Of a DNA stretch of 45,042 nt, positions 29,511 to 41,500 are shown one piece after another. Origin of the DNA: Elusimicrobiota bacterium (GTDB taxonomy: Bacteria > Elusimicrobiota > Elusimicrobia > UBA1565); NCBI GenBank assembly GCA_016196755.1, contig JACPXC010000062.1, positions 1 through 45,042 of the forward strand, in the 5' to 3' direction. The translations under genes were made by a program, and so were the position numbers. Numbering within the stretch: position 1 is the first letter of the stretch; each line of letters begins with the position of its first letter. Below the pieces are notes generated by a model, which saw only the letters and a list, made by a program, of their open reading frames with translations, had not been told where the DNA came from and searched no databases.

Positions 29511-32500
29511 CGAAGACGAAGAGGACCTCGTGGGTCTCGCCTTCCCCGAGCTCGACCTCCTGGGCCTCGGTGTACTCGAGGCCGTTGTAGGCCCGCACCG
29601 CGTACTTGCCGGGCAGGAGGTTGGCGATCGACCAGCGGCCGGTGGGGTCCGGGCGGGCCGCGGCGACCTGAGCGCCCCCGCGCAGGAGCTCCACCCGGCT
29701 GTCCCGATAATCGTTGCCGGCCGCCCGGGCCAGGAAGCCGGCCGGCCCGCTCGACTGCGCCGACAGCGAGGCCAGCGTCCCGGTCAAAGTGGACAGAGTG
29801 TAATTGATTTCCAGGACGAAATCGACGTTGACCGCACCCATCGTCACGTTGTCGATCCAGACCGAGCTGGCGACCTCCCCGGCCGTCCAGGTGGCCTCGA
29901 CTTTGTAGACCCCGCCCGGCACGCTGTCGAGAATATAGGTGCCGCTGCCGTCGGCCAGCGTGAAGGCCGTGGCGACACGCGCGCCGTTGGCATCGAAGGC
30001 CTCGACCTTGACCGCGGTGACGCCCTCGCTGGAGGTCTTCACGACGTGGCCGCTGATCTTTTGCTGGGGCGACTGCAGGGCGAAGGAGCTGGCCACGTTG
30101 GAGACCGCCGACCAGTTCCCATCGTTGTCGGCCGTGAAGACGGCGAAGAAGTAGGTGTCGCCGGGGGTCAGGCCGTTGACGATGACGAGCTGGATGTCGC
30201 CAGGGTTGACCGGGCCGCTCGTGCGCGCCACCTGGGCGGCGGTGGTGCTGAACGCCGCCGCCGCGAAGGAGGCGTGATGGATGCGGAACTCGGCGCTCAG
30301 CAGCTGTCCCGCCGCCCCGTCGTCGCCCGTCGCCGACCAGTTCAAGATGACCTCTCCCGGGCCTGAGCCGAACGTTGCGGCCAGGTTCGCTACGGCGGCG
30401 GGAGGCGTGAGGTCCTGCCAGGTGAAGGTATTGGAGCGCACCTCGAAGGGCTCCGTGTTGGGCGGCACGGCCCCGTCGATCGTGTTGATGGTGAGCTGAT
30501 AGCTGGCCCCGTGGGCGAGGCTGGCCCTGAGCCTCGGCGAGGTGGCGGCCGTCCACGACGTCAGGGCGCCGGCGGCCCCGGTCGAGACCGGGGTCGTCCC
30601 GAACGCGTCGTTGAAGAAGTCCCAATACTTCCCGTCCGAGATCCGGCGCAGCTTGAGCTGGACCGACGAGAGGCCGGCGGTGATCCCGCTCTGGGGCAGG
30701 GGGTCGGCGGCGGTCCCCGAGACCGCCGGCAGGACTGCGATCGCCGCCCCGTCGGCCGGGACCAGGACGCGGCCCGTAGGCGAGGAGGCGTCCAACGTGA
30801 AGCTGGAGGTGGAGTATACCGGCGAGAAGCTGCCGGCCGTGTCCGAAGCGCGGGCGACGACCTTGTAGGCCTCGCCGTCGACGAAGGCGATTCCCGGCGG
30901 CAGGGTCCAGGTCCCGGTCCCGGAGGCGGTGAAGAAGACATGCGGGCCGCTGTCGAAGTCCGCCCCGGACCAGAACAGCCCGGTGCCGGTCTCCTGGAAC
31001 GCCGCCTCCACGCCCTGCATGCCGACGGCGTCGAAAGCCGTGCCGGAGACCAGGCCGAGCGAGGAGCGGAACGCGGAGGCCGGGACGCTCACCGCCACCG
31101 TCGGAGGAGTCGTGTCCTTGATGACTCGGAACGCGTCCACCCTGGTGTTCGTGGTCCCGGCCAGGTCCCAGGCGCGGATCGAGATGAAGTTCGTGGTCCC
31201 GTCGACCAGCGAGTCGAAGTCCAGCGCCCAATCCGCGGTGAAGGCCGTCGTGCCGGCGGCCAGAGGGATGTCCGTCCATGGCAGCACGGCCTGGTCGGCC
31301 AACCCCGCTGCCAGGCTGGCGCTGTACTGGAAGCGCTCGAGGCCGCTGGCCGCGTCCCGGGCGTCGACGTTGAAAGCCGGCGAGGCGCGCCGCGGGGAGG
31401 TCTCGCCCGGCACGTCGACGATGAAGGAGGGCGCGGTGGTGTCCTTGCGCACGAAGAAGGCGTCGACCACGGCCGTGGAGTTGGCGGCCGAGTCGAAGGC
31501 CTCCACCGTCACGTAGTTGGTGGCCCCCTCGATCATGGCGGTGAACACCGAGCCCGGCAAGGCCCAGTCGGTCGTGAAGGATTCGTCGTTGATGTCGGGC
31601 GGGACGTCCGTCGGGCCGGCCAGGCTGGGTCCGCCTCCCCCAGGCACCAGGGAGGCCGTCACCCTGAATCTGAGGAGCTCGGAACCGCCCTGGTCGGCGA
31701 AGTCGACGTCGTAAAGGCCCGTGTTGGCGCGCCGCCAGCGCGTGTCCCCGGCCGCGTTCACGGACATCGTCGGCTTGACGTCGTCGGAGGCCAAGGTCGA
31801 CGTCGTCACGGCCGCCGTGAACGCCGTCGGAGAGCCCGCGCGGTTGAGCGCGCGGACCCGGAAGAAGTAAGGCGTTCCGAACGGCAGGTCCGTCCCCTCG
31901 CCCCTGCGGCCGAAGCGCACCTTGGTGTCGACGGTGGTCGAACTGCGGTCGATCGGCGAGAAGCCCGGGTTGCCGGAGAGCTCGGCCACGTAGCGCGTGC
32001 CGGCGGGATTGCCGTTGGCGCTCCATTGGAAGGAGACGGCGTTGGTGTTGCGCACCGGGAAGGTGGCCAGCGAGAGCTCCGGCGGGGCGGCCAGGGTCAC
32101 CGTGGTCCCGCTCAGCGCGTAGGCGGTAGGCGCGCCGTCGCGGCCGACGGCGCGGACGAAGAGCTGATAGGTCGTATCGGCGCTCAGGTCCGCGAAGTCG
32201 GCGCCGACGGCGCCCTCCGGCGCGGTCGATAGCTCCACGTTCCCGGAGAACAGGTTCGGGAAGCCGGCCCCGGTGCTCAGCACGGCGTCGTAGCGCGTGC
32301 CCGCGGTGTTGCCGGACCCCGACCAGGCCGCCGACAACGTGCTCGACGCAAGCGCCGTGAAGGCCAAAGAAGCGAGGGCGGGGTCCGACGGCCGCGTGGC
32401 CGTCGAGCCCAGCGCTGCGTAGGCCGACGGCACATTGCTCCGGGAAAGCGTGCGCGCGAACAGAAAATAGGTAGCGTTCGAGAGCAGGCCCGTGAACCCG

Positions 32501-35500
32501 GCGCCGGGGCCGAGCTCCGGAGAGGTAGAGACGACGCGCTCATCGGGCGAGCCGTCCGGGACGCCCGCGACGGTGGACGCCACGACCTCGTAGCGCGTCC
32601 CTCCGATGTTCCCATTGGCGTCCCATGAGACGGCGAAGGCCGTCGTCGTCGTCCCGGACACCCCGGCGCCCGGCGCCGGCGCGGAGGCCAGCGTCACGGT
32701 GGATGCCAGCGCGACGTACGCCGTCTCCCCCCCGCCGTGGCTCAGCGCGGCCACGAAGGCGTTGTAGGTCGCGTTGGCGAGCAGCCCGGTCAGGACGATT
32801 CCCGGGGGCCCGAACGGCCGGGTGCTCAGCTGCACCGTGCCCGAGGCGGCGTTCGGGACGATCGTCGCCGTGGCCATGAATACTCGGTACACCGTGCCCG
32901 GCGAGTTGCCGTTGGCCGACCACTGAAGGGTCGCCGAGCTGCGCTCGACGGCGAGGTAAGTCGTCCCGGCGGCCATCGGGTCGTTGGGCAGGGTGGCGGT
33001 CGAGCCGAGCGCGCTATAGGGCGTAGAGGCGCCGCCGCGAGAGATCGCGCGCACGAAGAGATAGTAGGTGGTGTTCGAATCGAGGTCGGTGAAGTCGGCC
33101 TGCGGCGCCCCCTCCGGCGCCGTCGAGACGGAAACGTTGCCCGGGTTCAGAACGGCCTCGTAGAGCGTCCCCGACGAGTTGCCCGCGCCCGACCAGAAGG
33201 CCGTCATCGCGGTCCTCGTCACGGCCGTGAAGGTCTCGGCGACCGTGGCGGGCTGGGCGGCCTGGGTCGCCGTGGCGGGCAGGACCGTGAAGACGCTGCT
33301 GAGGCCGGAATGGTTCTCGGCGGCCACCGAGACGCTGTAGGTCGTGTTGGGTTCCAGGCCCGAGACCAGCGCCGTGGGCGGCGACTGCGCGGGGACCGTC
33401 GAGAAGGAGACGGCGGCGCCCGGCGCCGGCGAGAACACGACCCGGTAGCGGGTGATCCCGTCGGGATTGCCGCCCGTGGCCCACTGGACCGAGGCCGACG
33501 AGACGCCGACGTAGAGCAGCGGCGTGCCGCCCACGCCCGGCGCGGCCGCCAAGGTCGCCGTCGAGCCCAGGACCAGGATGGGGCTGGGCAGGCCGTTATG
33601 GTTGACCGCCCGGACGCGCACGTAGTAGGTCGTGTTCGCCGTCAGGCCGTTGAGAGCCAAGGAGGGAGCCGCGGCCGCCACCGTGCTGCCGACCGCGCCG
33701 TCATCGCTGAAGTCGCTCGAGGTAGCCGCGTGCAGCTCGTAGAGCGTGGTGCCGGCCGCGTTGCCGTTGCGGGACCAGGCCACGGTCAGCGAAGTCTCGC
33801 CCGCGCTGAGGAACGCCTCCGCGGCGGGCGTCGGCACGGCCGCCAACGTGGCGGTGGCGGTAAAGACCAGCGGGGTGGAGGCGGGGACCAGGCCGTGGTT
33901 GACCGCGACGACGCGGACGTAGTAGGTCGTGTTCGAGAGCAGGCCGTCTATCACCGCCGACGGCGAGCCTTGGGGAGCCGTGCTCAGCGGGATGTCCGAG
34001 GAGCCGGTGAAATTCGCGTCTGTCGAGGCCGTGAGGTCGTAGCGTGTCCCAGCGGGGTTGGTGTTCGCCGACCACTCGACGGTCATCGAGCCGGCTTGTA
34101 CCGAGGCATAGACGGCCCCCGACGGGTCATTGACCCGCGTGACAGTCGAGCCCATCGGGACCATGGCGGACGGGGAGCCGCCGTGGTTGAGCGAGCGCGC
34201 GAACAGGTAATAGGTCGTGTTCGCGATGAGGCCGGGAAAGTCGGCGCCCGGCGCTCCGGGCGGCCGCGTCGAGACCCCGACGGTGTTGGCCAGCGAGTTG
34301 GGAAAGACGGGGTCGGTCGACACCGCCGCCTCGTAGAGCGTGCTCCCCAACGGGTTGCCGTTGGCTCCCCAGACCGCGCTCAACGAGCTCACGAAGACAT
34401 CGGGGATGGAGTCCGCCAGCGGAGCGAAGGCCAGCGTGACCGTGGCCCCTAGCGCGGTGAAGGAGGTGCGCTCTCCGTCGTAGGCTACGGCGCGCACGAG
34501 CAGGTAGTAGGTCGTGTTGGCGAAGAGGCTCGAGAGCGCCGCCGACGGGCCTCCCTGAGGCGCGGTCGATGCCGACCGGTTAGCCGTGTCGGCGGCGGTA
34601 AACGACGCGCTCGTCGACAGGACGGCCTCGAACTCCGTGCCGGGGGCGTTTCCTGCCGCGTCCCAGGCGGCCGTCAGGCTCTGCGCGGCCACGGCCGAGA
34701 AGGTCGAGACGGCGGTCTGCGGGACGGCGGGCCGCGTCGCCGTCGAGCCCAGCGCCGTGTAGGCGGTGAGGCCCCCCGAGTGGCTGACGGCGGCGACGTG
34801 GAGGAAATAGGTGGCATTGGAGGCCAGGACGCTGAGCGCCGCCGCGGTCGGGAAGGCGCGCGTCGAGGAGACGACGTTGCCCGAGGCGGCGTTCGGGAAC
34901 GCGCCCGGCACGGTCGTGGCGGCGACCGAGTACAGGGTCCCGTCGGCGTTTCCGGCCGGCGACCACGCGACGGTCAGCGACGTGGAGCTGATCGACGAGA
35001 AGGGAGCGGAGGCGGCCAAGGGGGTGTTGGGCAGGGTGGCGCTGGAGCCGAGGAGAGCCCAGGGAGAGAGCGCGCCGCGGTGGCCGACGGCCCGGACGTA
35101 GAGGTAGTAGGTGGCGTTGCCCGCCAAGGAGGTGAAGCCCGCGCCGGGCGCCGCGAAGGGAGTCGTCGCTACGAACCTCTCGTCGGTGGAGTCGTCGGGC
35201 TCCGACTCCGCCTGGCCGAGCACCGCGTGGAAGATCGTCCCGGCGGGATTGCCGGCGGCCGACCAGGCCGCCGTCATCGATGAGGTCGTCACGCCGGTGA
35301 GCGGCGCGGGGTCGGGCGCCGGGACGGCCGGGAAGGTGACGCTGGAGCCCAGACTCAGGAAAGCCGTCTCGACGTTGACGCCGTTGCGCGCCTGGACGCG
35401 CCCGAAGTAGGTCGTATTGGGGACCAAGCCGCGGATCTGGGTCGAGACGCCGGCTTCCCAATCCGAGGCGAAGAGCTGGCCCGAGAAATCCGCCGCGGCG

Positions 35501-38500
35501 GAGAGCTGGGCGCGGAAGAACGTCCCCCCCGGGTTCAGGTTGAGGCCCCACTGCAGGGTCATCGACGAAGGGCCGAAGGAGGGGAACGAGTCGGCCGCCG
35601 ATGCCGGCACCGCGGCCAGCGTCACCGCCGACAGATTCGGAGACTGGTTCCCGCTGTCGATTCCCAGCTGGTTGCGGGCCTTGGCGCGAAAGGTATAGAA
35701 GGTGTTCGGGGTCAGGTTGTTGAAGCGATGCATCGCCCCGGTCGCGTACTCCTCGTGGGTGGTCAAGGCGCCCGCGCCGGCGTTGCCTCCGAGGACCAGG
35801 ATGGTTCCGCCTCCCGATTCGGCGGCCGCCGCCAGCGAGCGCGCCGTGGGCATGGGTTCCAGGCGAGCCCACGTGTTCCGCGCCGGGTCGTAGACTTCCA
35901 CGACGCCGGAATCGGAGATTCCGTCGCGGCCTCCGAAGACGTAGAGCTTCCCGCCGGCCGCCGCGACGGCGGCTCGCCCGCGCGGGGTCGGCATCGGCGC
36001 GCGCGAGGCCCAGGTGTCGGTCTGCCACAGGTACTCCTCGTTGGCGGCGACCGGTACGCCCGAAGTGTCCTCGCCGCCCACCACGAAGACCCGCGTTCCG
36101 ACGAGGACGGCCGCGGCGCTGGTGCGAGCGGTGGGCATGGGCTGCCGCGTCGTCCAGGTGTCGGAGGCGATCTCGTAGGACTCATGCGTGGCGAGCTCGG
36201 CGCCGAAGATGTCGTCGCCGCCGAACAGATGCACCTTCCCGTCCACGGCCACCGCCGCCATCTTACGGCGCCCGGAGCTCATCGGAAGCAGGGTGGTCCA
36301 GGAATCGGCCGCCGGATCATAGCGCTCGTTGAGCGTCTTAAAGCCGCCTTCGAACCCGCCCATCAGATAGAAAAAGCCGCCGGAGGCGGCGGCCCCGAAG
36401 TACCCGCGCGCCCCGGCGGGCAACGGCGCGCGGCCGGCCGGCCATTGGGCCCGCTCCAGTTCGAAGACGTCGTTGGAGGCCAGCCCTTCGCCGCCGATCG
36501 CGTAGACGTTGTTCTGGTCGACGAGGTAGGCGAAGCCCTGGCGCGCCGCCGGCGCCGCCGTCGTGCTGCGCCAGAACGAAGCCTCGGGGGGATCGTAGTC
36601 CGTGCCGCCATTCTTCGAGTGGCTGATCCCCGAGCGGCCGGCGTGCAGGTTTCTAAATCCGGCCCCGGATAGGAATCCCGAGACTACGATGGTCCGGCTG
36701 CCCACGTGGTCGAGATAGACCGACTCCGGTGTCTCGATGCGGGTCACCGTCGAGCCCAGGACGGCCTCCCCGCCGAACACGCCGTTGTGGTTGTACGACC
36801 GCACGATCAGGAAATGTGTCGTGTTCGAGAACAGGCTCCCCGCCGAAAGCTGCAGCGGCCCGAAAGGCCGGGTCGTCACGTCGACGACGGCGCTCGTGAA
36901 CGGCATCGTGGTGGCCAGGAGCACCTGGTATTGCGTGCCCAGCGGGTTGCCGTTGGCGCCCCAGACCATGGTCAGCATCCCGGTGCTGACGAAGGTGAAG
37001 GTGCTCACGTCGGAGACCGGCGCGTTGGCCAGCGTGGTGGTCGAAGGAGGCACGGCGGCCGCGTAGGTCGTCGCCGAACGATAGAGGCCGCCGACGCGCA
37101 GGTAGTAGGTCGTGTTGACGCCCAGGCCGAGCAGCGTCGCCGAGTTCTGGATCGGCGGTGCCTCCACCGAGGCCGTCAGCGTGGCGAAGACCGGCGAGGT
37201 GGAAGCGTCGACGACGACCCGGGTCTGCCCCGTCACCGTCGAGAATCCGACCGTCACGAAGGTGGGGCCGGCCGCGACGACGCTCCGCCCCTGCACCGGC
37301 ACCGGGACGAACACGTTCGTGGAGAGCTCCAGGCTCCACGAGCTGCGCGCTAGGCCCCCGTCAATCGCCTGCAGGCGGATGAAATAGGTGGTGTCCGAGG
37401 CCAAGCGCCCGCCGGGGGTGTCAAGCCGGAACATCACCCCGTGCTTGGGCGTGGAGTCCCCCGGCCAGACCGTGAAGGCGGGACGCAGGAAGTGGCCCAT
37501 GAGCGGGCTGGCGTCGCCGGGCGCGGCCGCGAAGACCGAGGGATTGGTCACGATGCGCTCATCGAGCGCCCCCAGCGACATCGCGCTGGTGGCCACGACC
37601 AAGGCGTACTGGAGCGAGCCGCTCGAGCCGGGGCCGTCGTAGTCCGCCCCGGGCCACTTTACCGTCAACGTGCTGCCCGTGGCGTCGTAGGCCAGGTGCA
37701 GCTCGGCCGGGTTGAGGGCCGCGGGGCGGGCCGGCACGGTGTTGACGGTGGTGCTCAAATTGCGGACGAAGACGTCGGCGCCCGGCGTCTCGGACACGAA
37801 GAGCAGGTCGAGGTCGCCGTCGCCGTCGAAATCGCCGGGGACGGCCTGCGACATGGCGCCTTCGGTGCCCCGGATGGAGGCGACTGCGAATCCCCCCGCA
37901 CCGTCGTTGCGCAGGAGCTTGCTGCCGCCGGCGGAATTGCGCGCCAGGACGAGGTCGAGGTCGCCGTCCGAGTCCACGTCGGCCCATGCGAGGCGCCGGC
38001 CGGCCAGCCCCGCGCCGCCCACGGTCAGGTTGGAGCCCGTGAACGAGCAGGCCCCGTTGTTGGTCAACAACCGCGCTTCGACGTCATCGAAGGAGAACGC
38101 CAGGTCCAGGTCGCCATCCCGGTCGTAGTCCCCCCAAGCAACGCCGCGGCCTTGCCCGGCGGCGTCCGGCAAGCTCCCCACGCTGAACACCCCGCCTTGG
38201 TTGCGCCAAAGGCCCTGCTGGCCGCCGGCCTTGGCCACCGCCAGGTCCATCTGGCCGTCGCTGTCGCAGTCGCCCCAGGCCAGAGCGGTGTTCGAGCCGC
38301 CGGTGCCGGCCAAGGGCGAGGTGGTCAGAGTCCCGTCGCCGTTGTTGCGGGCCAGGATGGCGTCGCCGACCGCGGTGGCCGCCACGCCGTCCAGATCCCC
38401 ATCATGGTCGACGTCGGCCCAAGCTAGGTCCAAGAGCTCGACGCCGGTCCCGTAGAAGCTGGGAGCGAACGAGCCTCCGTTATTGCGGTATGTGGCGATG

Positions 38501-41500
38501 CCCTTGCCCGTGCCGCCGAAGCTCGCCGCCAAGTCCAAGTCGCCATCGGCGTCGAGGTCGACGAAGGACGCCGAGGTTCCGGTAAGTCCGGAGTTCCCGT
38601 TCACCGACGAATAGGAGAAGACCCCGGCGTTGTTTGTCAGCAGCCCGATCTCCTCCGTCCCGGCGCCGGTCCGCGACACCACTGCGTCCAGGTCGCCGTC
38701 CTTGTCGAAGTCTCCCCAGGCGACGCCGCCCCCCGCCTTCGCCGAGGTCGGCGGAGCCTCCAGGATCGCCAGCGCCGTCGTCTGGTTGGAGAGCTGGGAG
38801 CGCACGCCGGCTCCGCCCGTCGAGTCGAGCGTGGTGATGGCGAAGTACCAGGTCACCGCCGCGTCGAGGGTGTTTATGATGTGGGCCTGGCGCTCGCCGG
38901 CCGCGGCGGTAGTCGTGGTGAAGAACAGCCTATTAGGCGCCGCGGCCGACACGTAGGCTCCGGTGCTCGTGAGAGGGAAGGTGGCCCAGCGCAGGTCGTA
39001 GGAGCCGGGAGTCAAGGCCGTCATGGCCCCCGCGCTGCCGTCGGCGCCGGGAGCCGTCCAGGTCAGCGTCACGCTCATCGTGCTGGCGCTCAAGCCGGTC
39101 GTCACGCGCGCCGCCACGGCCAGGTCGGTGACGGCGCGCGGGGCGGCCAGGCCGAAGGACTGCTCCGCCGAGGGCACGCTGCGCTGGAGCATGCCGTCGA
39201 CAGCGGTGACGGCCCAGTAGGCGGTGGTTTCCTTCGTGAGGGCGATCTTGAGACCGCGTTGTCCGGCCGGGAGCCTCGTGCTGTAGAGGGAGGAGCCGCC
39301 GCCCGAGTAGGCGTCGAGGCCGTACCTGTTGGGAACCTTGAGCGCCTCGCTCGAGCCCGAGATCGTCGTTCCGACGCGCAGCAGATAGTCGAGGGCCGCG
39401 GCCGGGGTCTGCGCGCCATCGTTTCCAGGTCCAAAGAGCATCGTCGCGACGCCAGAGCTAGAGAACGTCGCGAACTCCGTAAACGAGGCGTCGAAGCCGC
39501 TCGACGGGGGAGCCGGCGCGCTGATGCTCAGGGCGAGGTCGTTGCGGAGCAGGACCTCGTCGCTGCTGCCGGCGAGAATCCGGTTGGAGACCAAAAAGTC
39601 GAGGTCGCCGTCGCCGTCGGCGTCGCCCCAGGAGCCGCCCGAGGACTCGCCGCCGCTGCCGTTGAGCTGGAACTTCGTGAAGACCCCGCCGCCTTCGTTG
39701 CGCAGCAAGACCTCGTCGGAACCGCCGGCCTGGGTCAGCATGATGTCAAGGTCGCCGTCGTTGTCGAAGTCCGCCCAGGCCCCGCCGACCGAGGGTAGGG
39801 CGGTGCCGGACAGGGCGACCTTGGTCAAGGTCCCCGCGTCGTTGCGCAGCAGATAGGAGTCCTCGTTGAAGTTGACGACCAGCGCGTCGGGGTCGCCGTC
39901 TCCGTCGTAGTCGCCCCAGGCCACGGCGGACGAGTCGCCGCCCGTTCCCGGCAGATTGACCTTGATCAGGTTGCCCCCGTCGTTGCGCAGCAGATACTCG
40001 TCCCCGCCCCCGGCGTTGCCGACCAGGGCGTCGAGGTCGCCGTCGGAGTCGTAGTCGGCCCAGGCCACCCCGCGGGAGTCGCCGCCCGTGCCGGAGAGCA
40101 CCTCGACGGCGAAGGTGCCGGCGGTGTTGCGCAGCAGGACCTCGTCCTCCGTGCCGCTGTTGGCGACCAGGGCGTCGAGGTCGCCGTCGCCGTCGACGTC
40201 GCCCCAGGCCACGCCGAAGGAGGTCCCGCCGCTGGCTCCCAGCGATACCACGGTGAAGAGCCCGCCGCCGTCGTTGCGCAGGAGCTTCTCGCCCTCCGCG
40301 CTCCCGGCGTTGGCGACCAGGACGTCCAGGTCGCCGTCGTTGTCGTAGTCGCCCCAGGCCACGCCGCGCGAATCGCCGCCCGACGCCGGCGACGCGGTCG
40401 GGCTCAGGACCCCCGCGATGTTCCTCAGGATGATCTCATTCTCCGCCCCGCCGTTGCCGGTGACGGCGTCCAGGTCCCCGTCCCCGTCATAATCCCCCCA
40501 GGCCGCGCCCACCGACGCCCCGCCCGAGCCCACGACCAGGACCGGCTTCAACGGGTTGACGAAGGTCGAGACGACGGCGTCATAGTTGGGGGCGCCGTTC
40601 CAATTGAGCGCCCCGAGGCGGAAATAGTAGGTCGTGAACGGGTCCAAGCCCGCCACGGCCAGACGATCGACGAAGGGGTTCGCGGTCTTGCTCGACAGCA
40701 ATAAGCCGCCGGGTCCGAGCGCGCCAAAAGCCGTCGAAGAGGCCTCCAGGGAATAGCCCTCGTTGCAGTCCGCCTGGACGGCGCAGGCGGCGGCGCTGGG
40801 CGCGTTCCAACGCAGGCTGGCCGACGAAGCGTAGACTTCCATGGCGGACGGCGCGAAGGTCACGGCCTTCGACAAGGAGCTCGTCGAACCCAAGCCGCGG
40901 TAGTTCTTGGCGGCGGCGTCGTTCAAGCTGCCGACCCGGAAGTAATAGGTGGTATTGGAGAAGAGGGCCGGCGGCGTGGGCCCCCCGTCGGCGCCCACCG
41001 TCAGCGTGCTCTGCGCCAGCGCGAACGTGCCGCTAGAGAGCGTCGAGAGGACCTGCCCCGTGAAGTCCGCCACCGAGGAGGCCTCGAGCTGGTAGCCGGA
41101 GGCGCTGGCGGTGGCGGGCGTCAACGGCATGGATTCCCAAGCCGCGGCCACGCTCGACGGATAGACGGCGACGAACGTGGTCGCCAAGATGGACGGCGCG
41201 TTCGCCAGCGTGGGAGTGCCGTTTAGGAGCGTATAGCTCGAGGAGAGGACCCCGTCGATGGCGCGCACGCGCGCGAAATAGAGGGTATTGGGCTCCAGGC
41301 CCGCCACGAGGGCCGTGAACGTCGAGAACGTCGTCGAGGAACGCACCGTGCCGGCCTGGAAGTCCGGCCTGCTCGACAGCGTGATCTCGAACCGGGCGCC
41401 GGCGTCGTTGTTGACCCCGGCCAAGGCCGGGAGGATGCTGTAGACCAGGCGCTGAGAGTCGCTCGAGGCCTCGATGACGGAGTCGGAGCCGTCCACGGGC

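Noticed and set aside
30511-34452. Long plus-strand frames opposite the FN3 array
   Set aside because: They mirror the repeats of the real gene and have low-complexity Arg/Gly content.
39530-40550. Regularly spaced DNA repeats looking like a CRISPR array
   Set aside because: The repeats lie in frame within FG-GAP coding sequence, the spacers are not unique, and no cas gene is present.
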